64,000 nucleotides of DNA from Mucilaginibacter segetis (GCF_016522075.1 NZ_JAEHFW010000003.1:434001-498000); one strand, 5' to 3'; counted from the first letter of the stretch, positions 9,322 to 18,846 are shown. Made by a program: numbers and translations. Notes: generated from the sequence alone by a model not told the origin.

Positions 9322-10629
9322 TCAGATGATCTCTGCAACTACAAATGTACTGCCTCCTGCAAAAACCAGATCGGTATCAGCAGCGTTAGCCTGTGCAGCC
9401 TGCAAGGCGCTTTGTACCGATGGATAAACATCTCCGTGCAAATCAAATACGCCCGCCTGTTGCTTTAGCGTTTCAGCATCCAGTCCGCGCGGAATATCAG
9501 GTTTACAGAAATAATACACGGCAGCTTTAGGCAGCATAGCCAGAATTTTAGCGCTATCCTTATCATTAACTACGCCTATTACAAAGTGCAGTTTGTTATA
9601 GCTTACTGCAGCAATGTTTTTTAATACCTCCTGTATGCCATCCGGGTTGTGGCCGGTATCGCAAATGGTTAATGGTTGGTTATTGATCACTTCCCAACGG
9701 CCATGCAGGCCGGTTAAGGTTTTTACCTGCTTAAGTGCTTTTACAACATGCTCATCAGTAATGGTAAAACCCTGTTCCCTTAGTTCCTGCACGGCTGAAA
9801 GTACAGTTTTTAAATTCTTAAGCTGATAGGTGCCGGTTAGATCGAGCTGAAGATGCAGCACCGGATCATCCGAAAGGCCGAAGGTTGGCAATACGTGTTT
9901 TTGAATATCCACGGCCAGGTAATTGCCATCTTTTTCAGCAGCAATCAATCCCCATTCTTCGGATGCGAATACCATTTCACTGTTTTCCTTTTTCGTCTTA
10001 TTTATAAAGGTATCTGCTACCTCGGGCTGGTATTCGCCCACTACTAAGGGTACGTTTGGTTTAATAATGCCTGCTTTTTCTGCAGCTATCAGTTGCAGGG
10101 TATTGCCCAGCATATTCATGTGATCCCAACCTATATTGGTAATAACAGATAAAAGGGGGGTGATGATGTTGGTGGAATCCAGCCTGCCCCCCAGGCCAAC
10201 TTCTATTATCGCGATATTAACCTGCTCTTTGGCGAATACATCAAAGGCAAGGGCAACGGTCATCTCGAAAAAGGAAGGTTGTATGTTTTCAAAATCCGTT
10301 TGATGCAGCGCCACAAAATCAATAACGGTTTGTTCGCTTATCATTTCGCCGTTTATACGGATGCGCTCTCTGAAATCTTTTAAATGTGGCGAGGTGTACA
10401 GGCCTGTTTTATACCCCGCAGTTTGCAGTATGGCTGCGAGCATGTGTGAGGTAGAACCCTTGCCATTGGTGCCGCCTATGTGTATGCTTTTGAACCTGTG
10501 CTGAGGATTGCCGAGGAGTTTACACAGAGCAAGCGTATTGGTCAGGTCTTTTTTAAATGCCGAAGCACCATCCCGGGTAAACATGGGCAGGCGGGTGTAG
10601 AGGTAATGGAGGGTGTTTTGGTAGTCCAT
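9322..10629 (-). CDS. folC: bifunctional folylpolyglutamate / dihydrofolate synthase
   Basis: Mur-ligase-family enzyme that joins glutamate to dihydropteroate or to folates using ATP; cytosolic. The ATP-binding loop GGTNGKGSTSHML lies about 50 residues in, followed by the folate-site region (GLYTSPHLKDFRERI), IIEVGLGGRLDSTNII and the C-terminal ligase domain motif GRWEVINNQPLTICDTGHNPDG. The start at 10629 (MDYQNTLHYLYTRLP) gives 435 residues, the usual length; another in-frame ATG 21 bases upstream lies within a 7-bp tandem repeat and adds residues without family support. It sits just below the TonB block on the same strand, 132 bases after tonB. Confidence 0.95.
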   Translation of the reverse strand: MDYQNTLHYLYTRLPMFTRDGASAFKKDLTNTLALCKLLGNPQHRFKSIHIGGTNGKGSTSHMLAAILQTAGYKTGLYTSPHLKDFRERIRINGEMISEQTVIDFVALHQTDFENIQPSFFEMTVALAFDVFAKEQVNIAIIEVGLGGRLDSTNIITPLLSVITNIGWDHMNMLGNTLQLIAAEKAGIIKPNVPLVVGEYQPEVADTFINKTKKENSEMVFASEEWGLIAAEKDGNYLAVDIQKHVLPTFGLSDDPVLHLQLDLTGTYQLKNLKTVLSAVQELREQGFTITDEHVVKALKQVKTLTGLHGRWEVINNQPLTICDTGHNPDGIQEVLKNIAAVSYNKLHFVIGVVNDKDSAKILAMLPKAAVYYFCKPDIPRGLDAETLKQQAGVFDLHGDVYPSVQSALQAAQANAADTDLVFAGGSTFVVAEII

Positions 10630-10650
10630 AGTCCATAGTCCATAGGCCAT
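10622..10650 (-). repeat. 7-bp tandem repeat (ATGGACT) spanning the folC start
   Basis: On the coding strand ATGGCCT is followed by three copies of ATGGACT, so an ATG occurs every 7 bases in rotating frames; the first and the fourth are in frame with folC. Gain or loss of one unit would change which upstream ATGs are in frame but leave the last one intact. Confidence 0.7.
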
Positions 10651-10761
10651 AGCTATGGAAAGCGGGTAAATTTATAAATAATTAAAGGATGATTTATTGC
10701 AAGTACCACTCAAAATTCTGCTCCTGCTACTCAGGCAACCGGTACTTAAAACGCTTAAATT

Positions 10762-11574
10762 TTAATTTACCTTAAACACAAAAACCACTGTACCTATCTG
10801 AGTATCGGGCGCATTATCCAGAGAGTTAAGTTTGGAGTTTTTTACTGCTTCCTCGCATTTATTCAACAGGTCGGCATCAGTAATAGTTGTTCCGCGGGCG
10901 CCGGCGCGGGCGTATATTACGTTACCATCGCGGTCTACCCGTATATCTACAACCACTTTTCCGGTGCGTCGATGATCGTCCTTTACATCGGGCTTGCGCA
11001 CAAAGTTACGCTGCGACAGGTTAAGGTCGCCGCCATTGCCCGATCCGGTGCCGTTATAATTATTGGTAAGTGTTGTACCTGTTGGCTTGCCCTGGTTACC
11101 GGGTTTATTACCGGTTCCGTCACCTTCGCCAGTACCTTTGTTGGCACTACCCTTATACAAGGCGTTTTGGTTAACGGTTGGTTTGGCTTCTTTTTTATTT
11201 TGCTCCGTAGCTACAGTATTAGTTGGTTTTGTAGTATTGGCAACTACTTCGGGCGCATCTTCGTTATTTTGGGTTACAATGTTTTTATCGCTGCTTTCTT
11301 CCTGTACTTTTTGTTCGGTAGTTGGGGCGTCGGTAACTTTATCGGGTTTGGTATTGTTGGCTTTTTCGGCAACTGACGGTTCCTCGGTACTCATATAATC
11401 GTTACCCATGCCTTCGTCGGTAGTGCCGTAATTTACCAAAATGCCACCTGTGCCCTCCTCATGCCTGGCGGGCGAATGAAATACAATAAAATAGCACAAA
11501 GCCATTACAACGGCAATTATGATGCCTGTTGCTGCAAATGCCTTGGGATAATTATTTTCTTCTCTGTATTCCAT
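10762..11574 (-). CDS. tonB: energy transducer TonB-family protein
   Basis: Links the proton-motive force harvested by ExbB/ExbD to outer-membrane receptors. Residues 12-33 form the single membrane anchor; a long low-complexity periplasmic stretch rich in Thr, Asn, Lys and Gly (about 50-190, including GSANKGTGEGDGTGNKPG) follows; the C-terminal domain (about 200-270: GKVVVDIRVDRDGNVIYARAGARGTT) is TonB/TolA-like. It is the fifth gene of the TPR-barrel-SPOR-ExbB-ExbD-TonB block, 10 bases after exbD. The C-terminal domain is a variant closer to that of gliding or envelope-integrity TonB relatives than to E. coli TonB, so a TolA-like role is an alternative. Confidence 0.82.
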   Translation of the reverse strand: MEYREENNYPKAFAATGIIIAVVMALCYFIVFHSPARHEEGTGGILVNYGTTDEGMGNDYMSTEEPSVAEKANNTKPDKVTDAPTTEQKVQEESSDKNIVTQNNEDAPEVVANTTKPTNTVATEQNKKEAKPTVNQNALYKGSANKGTGEGDGTGNKPGNQGKPTGTTLTNNYNGTGSGNGGDLNLSQRNFVRKPDVKDDHRRTGKVVVDIRVDRDGNVIYARAGARGTTITDADLLNKCEEAVKNSKLNSLDNAPDTQIGTVVFVFKVN

Positions 11575-11584
11575 TTTAAACGCT

Positions 11585-11986
11585 CTAACCTTTTGGTTCG
11601 GTAGCTAAAACCAGTTTAATATTCAATTTCTGCGCTATATCCATTACCTGTACCACATCCTGTATGGCAACAGTCCTGTCTACATACAGGATAATAGTAA
11701 GTTCGGTAGCTAATGATTTATAGCCTGATAAGGTGTTTTGCAGGTTATCAATAGCCACCTCCTTTTTATCAACGTAATATTTCAGATCTTTGGTTACCGA
11801 TACCGTAATTGTTTTTTTGGAAACCGATTGCCCGCTTGATGATTTGGGCAACATCAGTTTTATAACGTTTGGATTGGTAACTGTTGATGCTATCAGGAAA
11901 AACAACATCAGGAAAAACATAATATCGTTCATTGCCGAGGTGTGTACCTCCGCAGCAGCGCCTCTTTGTCTTTTTCTCAGATTCAT
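11585..11986 (-). CDS. exbD: ExbD/TolR-family biopolymer transport protein
   Basis: Inner-membrane partner of ExbB in the proton-driven motor. It has a short cytoplasmic N-terminus (MNLRKRQRGAAAEVHTSAM), one membrane helix (about 20-38, NDIMFFLMLFFLIAST) holding the conserved Asp21 thought to carry protons, and a small periplasmic domain (residues 45-133) with the ExbD pattern YVDKKEVAIDNL and ILYVDRTVAIQDVVQVMDIAQ. The length of 133 residues is typical. Its start overlaps the exbB stop by 4 bases. Confidence 0.92.
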   Translation of the reverse strand: MNLRKRQRGAAAEVHTSAMNDIMFFLMLFFLIASTVTNPNVIKLMLPKSSSGQSVSKKTITVSVTKDLKYYVDKKEVAIDNLQNTLSGYKSLATELTIILYVDRTVAIQDVVQVMDIAQKLNIKLVLATEPKG

Positions 11987-12693
11987 TTACTTGGTTCTTC
12001 TAACAGATCTATAAATTCAATGGCATCGGTTTCCAGTTTTAATATCATCTTGTCAACCATCATGTTCAGTATATTATGGCATACATAGGCAATTATACCT
12101 ACCAATAGTCCGGCTGCCGATGTTACCATTTTTACGTACAAACCACCGGATATCACACCCATGCTGATGTTATCGGTTTTTGATATGTCGTAAAATATTT
12201 TGATAACCCCTGCAATGGTACCCAGGAAACCAAACATGGGTGCAATACCGGCTACAATGCCTATTATGCTGATGTTTTTTTCCAGCTTCGCAACTTCCAA
12301 TTTACCAACATTCTCTATCGCGCCCTCAATATCCTTTATAGGCCTGCCAATACGTAGCAGTCCTTTTTGTAACATACGGCCCAGTGGTGAATTACTGTTG
12401 CGGCAAATAGCTATTGCCGATTGCAGGTTACCCGATTCAATACTGTCGCGTACCTGTTTTATGAGGTGTGATTCATTTTTAGCAGCTTTACGTATGGTAA
12501 AGTAACGTTCAAAAAATATAACCAGCGCAAGCACTAATAATAGCCCTATGGGTAACATTATCCAGCCACCCTTTATAAGCAGGTCGCCAAACCTTAATTC
12601 CTGATCAGGTATTTGTGATACTTGTGTAGCAGCCTGGGTAGTGGTGTCTAATAGTCGTGCGGCTGTATCTGCAACCTGCAATAATAGCGTCAT
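11983..12693 (-). CDS. exbB: ExbB/TolQ/MotA-family proton channel protein
   Basis: Inner-membrane proton channel subunit. Three membrane helices are visible: about 38-62 (GGWIMLPIGLLLVLALVIFF), about 140-165 (ISIIGIVAGIAPMFGFLGTIAGVIKIF) and about 180-210 (MGVISGGLYVKMVTSAAGLLVGIIAYVCHNIL). The GFLGTIAGVI stretch and the Thr-containing third helix are the family signature. The length of 236 residues is usual. Both ends overlap neighbours by 4 bases (ATGA), giving a tightly coupled HU/SPOR - exbB - exbD set. Confidence 0.93.
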   Translation of the reverse strand: MTLLLQVADTAARLLDTTTQAATQVSQIPDQELRFGDLLIKGGWIMLPIGLLLVLALVIFFERYFTIRKAAKNESHLIKQVRDSIESGNLQSAIAICRNSNSPLGRMLQKGLLRIGRPIKDIEGAIENVGKLEVAKLEKNISIIGIVAGIAPMFGFLGTIAGVIKIFYDISKTDNISMGVISGGLYVKMVTSAAGLLVGIIAYVCHNILNMMVDKMILKLETDAIEFIDLLEEPSK

Positions 12694-13766
12694 AGTTTTG
12701 GTTTAATTTCTAATGGATAAATGTCTTTACTAACTTTTTTTGTGTCTATCAACTCGCGTATGGCGGTCATTGCTTCACTGCGTTTTTTAAAGGTGCCTAG
12801 GGTAATATGTACTCTTGGCCCGGGTACATCATCAGCAATACGGGCTTCTACACCCAATGTTTTATAGTTTTGTATGGAGCGGTTTGCTTCTTTGAGTGTT
12901 TTAAATGTTCCGCCCATAATTTCCCATCGGGGAAGTGGTATCGTATCAGTTTTTGCAGCGGTTGTTTTTGCTAACGTATCAGTTTTTGCAACGGGTGTAA
13001 TTATTTCAGAAGTATCCTTTTCAGGTTCCTGTTTTTTTGGTGTATCGGTAGGGGGTAATACCTGTATTTTTGGTGCAGGTGCCTTTTTTTCAGATCCCCA
13101 TTGCATGAGGCTCAATTCAGAAGGATCATACCGGTATATAAGGAATGCCACCAACGCGGTAAAAGCGAGCGCCAGCCCGATAAACACCCAGGTTGTTTTT
13201 CTGCGGCGCTTAGTGGTAAGTTCCACCAAATATTCCTCATGCGCCCGGTCTGATTCAAACTGCGGACCAACCGGCAGTGGTTTAATAATTTCCGTAAGTA
13301 TCTCTTTCGGTCGTTGCGGTACGGCAACAGGTTCGGTAACTGCTACAGGTTTTTGTTCGCCTGTTTTTGCCACATCTATAACCGGGAAACCAAAAAAATC
13401 GGGTCCCGGAATTTCATTCTTGTTAGGATGAAAAAAAAGGTTTGTTCCTTCAATACTGAAAAAGCCTAAATCTGATAACTGTGCATTGCCGGACACCGCA
13501 TTTTGTTTCAGCGCGGTTATAAATTTCTCGGTAAAATACTTAGACGATGCTATGGATATGTTTTTTTTAACGGCTATATATTCCGCCAATGTATCGTCTT
13601 CAAATGATTGCGGATCGAATTGTACGCTATACCCGGGCGGATAAAATTTTGATTCGGCTGCATCGTAGCGTCCGTTTACGCGGGTATAGGCAAAATAACC
13701 CAAACCGGGTACATTTACATCCCCGTGCTGCCCCAGCAACTCACTTATATAATAGCCTACATCCAT
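12690..13766 (-). CDS. HU-CCDC81 and SPOR domain inner-membrane protein
   Basis: Predicted envelope protein bridging the cytoplasm and the cell wall. The cytoplasmic N-terminus has two HU-CCDC81-type modules (about 1-60, YISELLGQHGDVNVPGLGYF; about 65-120, FTEKFITALKQN...LSDLGFFSIEG). A basic stretch (KRRRK) precedes a membrane helix (about 192-212), a Pro/Thr/Lys-rich tether and a C-terminal SPOR domain (about 283-355: WEIMGGTFKTLKEANRSIQNY). SPOR domains bind denuded peptidoglycan glycan strands at division sites; the HU-CCDC81 modules are DNA-binding-like but unproven. Translationally coupled to exbB. The combination is common in Bacteroidota, where its job is unknown. Confidence 0.85.
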   Translation of the reverse strand: MDVGYYISELLGQHGDVNVPGLGYFAYTRVNGRYDAAESKFYPPGYSVQFDPQSFEDDTLAEYIAVKKNISIASSKYFTEKFITALKQNAVSGNAQLSDLGFFSIEGTNLFFHPNKNEIPGPDFFGFPVIDVAKTGEQKPVAVTEPVAVPQRPKEILTEIIKPLPVGPQFESDRAHEEYLVELTTKRRRKTTWVFIGLALAFTALVAFLIYRYDPSELSLMQWGSEKKAPAPKIQVLPPTDTPKKQEPEKDTSEIITPVAKTDTLAKTTAAKTDTIPLPRWEIMGGTFKTLKEANRSIQNYKTLGVEARIADDVPGPRVHITLGTFKKRSEAMTAIRELIDTKKVSKDIYPLEIKPKL

Positions 13767-13805
13767 TCGCTAAAAGTACGGATTATTATAAAACAACAAA
13801 AAATG

Positions 13806-15596
13806 TTAAAAGCTGTATCCAACGCCGCCAAATATATTAAAACCATAGTTTGGATAATATAACCACGTTTGATTTGATGAGTTTAAAATATTATTAGCCT
13901 GCACAAATACCGAGAAATTTTTATTCACCTTGTAGGATAAGCCCCCGTTAAGATCAGCAAACGATGCGATATTGGAATACACCGTTGTTGAAGCTGAACT
14001 GCCATAACCCGGTTGCGGATCGATAGTAGCGCCACGGAACAACAAAGAGCCGGTAACATCAATTTTATTGTTGATATGTATGGTTGTACCCGCTGTAAGT
14101 TTAAATTTAGGCAGGTTCCATGGTTTTGCCTCGGTAGCCAGTTTGTAATCTTTAAACTCTACACGGCCAAATATATCTACGTTATCGCTGGCCCTAAAGT
14201 CAAGCTCGCCATTAAAACCGCTGATGCGCGCTTTACCGCCATCATATATTACCTGGTATTTATTACCCTCTGCTGCAAAGTTACTTACAAATAACGGCAG
14301 GTTTTTTACGTTATCGCGGAAAACAGCGGCCTTAAAGCCTAAGCCCGGTGCTAAGGTGCCCTTTAAACCGATGGTGATATCTAACTGATCGACCGAGTTA
14401 AGTATGTTGATGTTTTGCCCAATGAAAGGGTTGGTTTCGCTAAACTCCTGTAATGATGAGCGGTTGACATCGCCTTTAGCCTCGGCGAATAAACGAACGT
14501 ATTTAGGTATTACCTGGAACTCCAGCTTTGCTGCAGGGAAAACGAAGAACCTTGAGGAAAAGCCAAATTCCTTAACCAGGTTAACACCCGCATCTATCTT
14601 GTAATTATCGCCCTGGAACTTAATGTAAGGGTTTGCTCTTAACAGGCTATTGTTGATAGAATATAAACTATCCTTTTGCGTATTGAGATCAAGTGAGCCG
14701 CTTACACCGGCATAAAACTGGTTAACTGTTTTGTTAAGAAAACCTGAAAGTACCAGGTTGTTCTCTTTAGCGCTAAATGCGTTGCTGAAAATATAGCCTT
14801 TAAGCTTTAAGGCGTAAGTAAAGGCGTTCTCAACATCCTGATAATTTTTGGCCAGTTCGCCCTCGGCACCAAAAGTGTTAAAGGTTTGCCTGGCAGGCTC
14901 AAAATTTACAGGCGGGTTAAGCGGATCGAACCCATAAAAGTAGGTACCCATACGTTTGTAATTCAAACGGCCGCTCAGGGTGTTTTCGTCATTAATGCTT
15001 TTGCCGAATACGCCTAACTCGTTAACGCTTTGGTTTTGCTTGTAAATATTACCCTGCTGCGAAAGATGCTTAAAATATCCCCCGGTTTGCAGTGCTTCAT
15101 CCCGGCCATTGGCAAAATAACCTTCGGCAAAGGTGGTTTTTAAACTCCCGAAGCCGGCCTTCACATAATTGTTAAGCAAGGCTGAATCCTGCTCGGCAGG
15201 TCTTTTCATGGCTTCCAGCTGGCGGATGTTGTTATCCTGGGTAAGCTTTTTGTCAAGTGGGGAATAGCTTAACGGCGCTTTAAACGGAACCTTATCTTCC
15301 AGATCGGGGTTGCGGCGTATTTTTACAGCCTCGGCTAAAACAGGTTTGTAGGCCGTAGTTACAACAATCTCTTCGGAAAGGCTGCCGCCATTTGCAGGGG
15401 TATTGCCCTGCCCGCCTTTTTTAGTAGTATCTGCAGTGGTTTTAGCCGCTGCATCGCCTAAGTTTTTTGCTGAAGTTTTTTGCTGCGACTCGGTGCCTTT
15501 AGCCGGCTTTTTAACGGGCTTTGTTTGCGCATTTGCGGGAACAAAGTAAACTACCATTAACAAGGTAAGCAGCAGGCCTGTATATTTTAATTTCAT
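13806..15596 (-). CDS. outer-membrane beta-barrel, TonB-dependent-receptor-like
   Basis: Predicted outer-membrane barrel. The start at 15596 gives a clean signal peptide (MKLKYTGLLLTLLMVVYFVPANAQ); a 31-residue in-frame extension upstream is unsupported. After a Lys/Thr/Gly-rich linker comes SEEIVVTTAYKPVLAEAVKIRR, which resembles a TonB-box/plug entry, but no full plug domain can be recognised before the barrel strands begin (about residue 115). It ends in the classic C-terminal signal GGVGYSF. The 596 residues are short for a receptor. It sits between the TPR gene (31 bases upstream) and the HU/SPOR gene, so it is the natural outer-membrane client of the TonB system encoded below it. Ligand unknown. 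Confidence 0.8.
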   Translation of the reverse strand: MKLKYTGLLLTLLMVVYFVPANAQTKPVKKPAKGTESQQKTSAKNLGDAAAKTTADTTKKGGQGNTPANGGSLSEEIVVTTAYKPVLAEAVKIRRNPDLEDKVPFKAPLSYSPLDKKLTQDNNIRQLEAMKRPAEQDSALLNNYVKAGFGSLKTTFAEGYFANGRDEALQTGGYFKHLSQQGNIYKQNQSVNELGVFGKSINDENTLSGRLNYKRMGTYFYGFDPLNPPVNFEPARQTFNTFGAEGELAKNYQDVENAFTYALKLKGYIFSNAFSAKENNLVLSGFLNKTVNQFYAGVSGSLDLNTQKDSLYSINNSLLRANPYIKFQGDNYKIDAGVNLVKEFGFSSRFFVFPAAKLEFQVIPKYVRLFAEAKGDVNRSSLQEFSETNPFIGQNINILNSVDQLDITIGLKGTLAPGLGFKAAVFRDNVKNLPLFVSNFAAEGNKYQVIYDGGKARISGFNGELDFRASDNVDIFGRVEFKDYKLATEAKPWNLPKFKLTAGTTIHINNKIDVTGSLLFRGATIDPQPGYGSSASTTVYSNIASFADLNGGLSYKVNKNFSVFVQANNILNSSNQTWLYYPNYGFNIFGGVGYSF

Positions 15597-15627
15597 TGCT
15601 TGTCGTGTATTGTTATTCTTTGTTTCG

Positions 15628-18600
15628 CTAATTATTTTCATTCGTAGTAGTAGTATCCGGCTTTTGCCCTGCGTCGGTTTGCGGGGCAAGCCTGCTCAGT
15701 TTTTGTTTGGCAATCTCTAAGATGTCATCATTGCCTTTATAGTTGTCAATAATACTCTGCAGGGTTGCCTTTGCCTGAAAATCGTCTTTAAGGCCTACAT
15801 AATCATCAGCCAGCAAAATGTAGGTACGTGCTACCCAGTAATCGTAATTGGGCAGTTCTTTAACCAGATCGAAACAGGTTTTTTGCGATGCCTTGTATTT
15901 GCCGCGCAGGTATTCAATATTGGCAATATTGTATTTGGCCTCAGCCGCTGCAACGGTTTTGGTGTTACTGAGCGTATAGTCAAATTCGTTTACTGCCGAT
16001 GTGGTATCACCTTTTTGCAGATACGCCTTGCCCGCATATAACCCGGTTTTATATTTATCCTCCTGTGCGGATTTCTCGTTGTTACGTACCAGCGTAACAT
16101 ATTTAAGCACATCGTCGGGCATGTCTATCTGCGAGTAACTTAACAACAGGTTGTTTATAGCAAAGGTATAATCGGCTTTGTATTCTGAATTGGTTTCCAG
16201 CCTTTTCAGGAACACGATAGCATCATTATATTTCTTTTGCGCCATGTACAGTTTAGCCATGCTTATAAGCGATTTTTCGGTATAAGCGCTGGTCCAGTCG
16301 TTCAGTATCACATTGTAATCAATAACAGCGTTATCGTAATCGCCTAAATTAGCCAGACTTTGCGCGCGGATAAACCTGGCCTGCTTTTCATAGATCTGCC
16401 TGGAAGGGAACTTATCAAAGTAAGCGTTCACCGCACCGGCTGCGCCGCGCCAGTCGCCACGCAGGTAAAGGTTGTTGGCGGCCGTTATCATAATGCTTTC
16501 CTGATCGGACGTGGTGTAATTACCAACAGGAGTTGTACTTGCATAGGTAATAAAGGTTTGCGCGTCGCCTTTATCGGTGTATATCTTCTCTATTTGTTTA
16601 AGTGCAGTACGTGCCTCATCGCTCGACGGATAATCGTGTACTACCTTTTTAAAGGATTCTACAGCGGCATCATCGTTACCGGCATTATAATCAATTAAGC
16701 CTATGGTAGTATAGGCGCGTGGTACGTAACTGCTTTGCGGATATTTTTGTATCATGGCCTGCAATTCGGTTCGCGATGTATCACCCTGATTTTTCAGGAA
16801 ATAAGCATAAGCTATCTCAAAAGCCGAATCATCAGCATAATCAGAGTTAGGAAAGCGGTTTAGCACATCAGTAAGTGTGCTGATTTTTGCGTCCTGTGAC
16901 CCTTGCAGGCCTTGTATTATACCGCGTTGAAACAGCGCATAATCCTGCCCCTGGCTTTGGCGTGCTATAATATCATTATAATACTCCATAGCCTTGCCAT
17001 AGCTTTTTAAAACAAAATAACTATCGCCGAGGCGGCTTATGGCATCGTTTTCTGTGTTTTTATCGGTAACGCCGCCGCGTAAAAATTTTTCGAAATAACT
17101 GGCTGCTTTACCGTATTGCTCACCGCCAAAAGCCGCATAAGCCAGCGCATAGTTAGCGTAGTTATAAACATCGGTTTGTTTTGCTTCGGGCATGCTTAAG
17201 AAATGCTCGAAGGTTTTTACTGATTCGGTGTATTTACGCACTTCGTACATCGACTCTGCCATCCAGTAATTGGTAAGCGCTTCTATTTTTGGGTCGATAG
17301 GGTTGTTTAACGAGCGCAAAAATATGCCTATGGCATTTTCAAACGCACGTTCATTATAAAATTCCAAACCCCGGTAATAAGCTACTTTTTGATAGGCTGC
17401 TAAAGCACTTTGTGATTTGTTAGGTATCGGTTCCAGAATTTCTACCGCTTCCTTGTAATTGCGTGAGTTAAGTAGTTCCTCGCCTAATAACGTTTTTACC
17501 TCATCAGTACGTTTGGAATTAGGATAATTTTTCAAATATAAGCGTGTAGCATCAAGCGCCTGAGTGTTAAAATCAAGTTCGTACGATAGCTTGGCGTACT
17601 CGTACAAGGCATCTTCCTGTAGTTGTCTGTCAAAACTTAGCTTTGAGGCTACCTGAAAGGCATTTCGCGCGCTTTGTTTGTTATTCAGTTTCAGGAATAT
17701 ATCACCAAGTGTATAATTACCACTCTGGCTGTAATTATCATTTTGGGCCACCAGTTTCTCTAACACCGTTGCCGCTTTATTATAGTTGCCTGTTTTATAA
17801 TAAGCGTAACCTATTTGGTAGCTGTCCTGTGTGTTTTGGGTACGGCCCTCATCCTGCGCCTGAAAACGGTTGTAATAGCTAACCGCGTTAGGATAATCGC
17901 CTTTTGCAAAATACGAGGCGGCAATAATGCGCAGCATTTCAGTTTCGTTTTGCTGATGGGTGCTGTTTATGATCGGGATGGCGTAGTTAAGTACATCATC
18001 GTAACGGTTATCCAAAAAATATACGGCGGTAATGTAGTACGGATAGCTGTCTTCGTATTTTTTAGAATTTTTTAAACGTTCAAAATTTACCAGTGCTAAA
18101 TGGTAATCTTTATTCAAATAAGCTATATAGGCAAAATAATAAGTGGCATCGTCAGTAAATGATGAGCGTTTATTTTTTACCTCACTGAACAGTACCTGCG
18201 CATTTTTATAATCGTTGGTTACAAAATAGGCATAGCCTTTACGGAATTTATATTCCGTGTTCTGACTACCGGTAAGTTCACCCGCTTCTACCTTGTTAAA
18301 CCAGGTTAAGGCATCGGTATATTTACCTTGTTTAAAATATGATCTGCCAATCTGAAAGTTAGCAACTTTAGCCAGCGGATTTTCAGGATGTTCGTTAATA
18401 AAGCGGGTAAACATCCCTTCAGCATCATCGTTATCCAGTTCCAGCGCGCAAAGTGCCTCGTAATACTGTGCGTTCTCTTTAAGGAGGGAAAGCTCCGATT
18501 CAAATTTAGATTGTGTGCCTGTTTTAAGCCGGGACTGTTCTACCAGGCGATATTGTTCAGCAGCATCGGCATACTTGCCTTTATCAAGCAGTTCACCAGC

Positions 18601-18705
18601 GTTAAGGTAGATACGGTTGGTTTGATAGGATGGGTTTTGCTGCGCAAGTGATGGCAGGGCTAAAAATACCGGTGCTATTAAGGTGATGTATTTAAATTTG
18701 GTCAT
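15628..18705 (-). CDS. large secreted tetratricopeptide-repeat protein
   Basis: A 1025-residue periplasmic or outer-membrane-associated TPR protein. The start at 18705 gives a signal peptide (MTKFKYITLIAPVFLALPSLAQQ); a 19-residue upstream extension is unsupported. From about residue 30 to 1000 it is an almost unbroken series of TPR/Sel1-like helix pairs (for example GKYADAAEQYRLV, GKYTDALTWFNKV, KNYKEAVEILEPI, KSYGKAMEYYNDI, KKYNDAIVFLKRL), at least twenty by eye. The tail is Gly/Thr/Asn-rich. Such repeats act as protein-docking scaffolds. It is the first gene of the TonB block and reads divergently from the HExxH protein. No catalytic motif is seen. Confidence 0.85.
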   Translation of the reverse strand: MTKFKYITLIAPVFLALPSLAQQNPSYQTNRIYLNAGELLDKGKYADAAEQYRLVEQSRLKTGTQSKFESELSLLKENAQYYEALCALELDNDDAEGMFTRFINEHPENPLAKVANFQIGRSYFKQGKYTDALTWFNKVEAGELTGSQNTEYKFRKGYAYFVTNDYKNAQVLFSEVKNKRSSFTDDATYYFAYIAYLNKDYHLALVNFERLKNSKKYEDSYPYYITAVYFLDNRYDDVLNYAIPIINSTHQQNETEMLRIIAASYFAKGDYPNAVSYYNRFQAQDEGRTQNTQDSYQIGYAYYKTGNYNKAATVLEKLVAQNDNYSQSGNYTLGDIFLKLNNKQSARNAFQVASKLSFDRQLQEDALYEYAKLSYELDFNTQALDATRLYLKNYPNSKRTDEVKTLLGEELLNSRNYKEAVEILEPIPNKSQSALAAYQKVAYYRGLEFYNERAFENAIGIFLRSLNNPIDPKIEALTNYWMAESMYEVRKYTESVKTFEHFLSMPEAKQTDVYNYANYALAYAAFGGEQYGKAASYFEKFLRGGVTDKNTENDAISRLGDSYFVLKSYGKAMEYYNDIIARQSQGQDYALFQRGIIQGLQGSQDAKISTLTDVLNRFPNSDYADDSAFEIAYAYFLKNQGDTSRTELQAMIQKYPQSSYVPRAYTTIGLIDYNAGNDDAAVESFKKVVHDYPSSDEARTALKQIEKIYTDKGDAQTFITYASTTPVGNYTTSDQESIMITAANNLYLRGDWRGAAGAVNAYFDKFPSRQIYEKQARFIRAQSLANLGDYDNAVIDYNVILNDWTSAYTEKSLISMAKLYMAQKKYNDAIVFLKRLETNSEYKADYTFAINNLLLSYSQIDMPDDVLKYVTLVRNNEKSAQEDKYKTGLYAGKAYLQKGDTTSAVNEFDYTLSNTKTVAAAEAKYNIANIEYLRGKYKASQKTCFDLVKELPNYDYWVARTYILLADDYVGLKDDFQAKATLQSIIDNYKGNDDILEIAKQKLSRLAPQTDAGQKPDTTTTNENN

Positions 18706-18776
18706 ATAAGCGCATAGTAATGATGATGCTAAAATAGCTAAACGCAAAAATGCAATCCACATTAGTAATTAACAAA

Positions 18777-18846
18777 TGTGGAAAACGTTTTTCTTTCAAA
18801 CGTTGATTGTGTTTTGCTGGTATGCTTGTGGAAAACTTTTGGAAGC
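18777..18846. repeat. two direct copies of TGTGGAAAAC, 60 bp apart
   Basis: Copies at 18777-18786 and 18837-18846 lie in the 236-bp divergent gap between the TPR gene and the HExxH protein gene. They may be regulatory sites for either gene. The complement GTTTTCCACA is one base away from a DnaA box. No promoter could be assigned with confidence in this gap. Confidence 0.35.

Noticed and set aside
18777..18846. DnaA-box-like repeats as a replication origin
   Set aside because: Only two imperfect boxes, no dnaA, no AT-rich unwinding pattern beyond local background.
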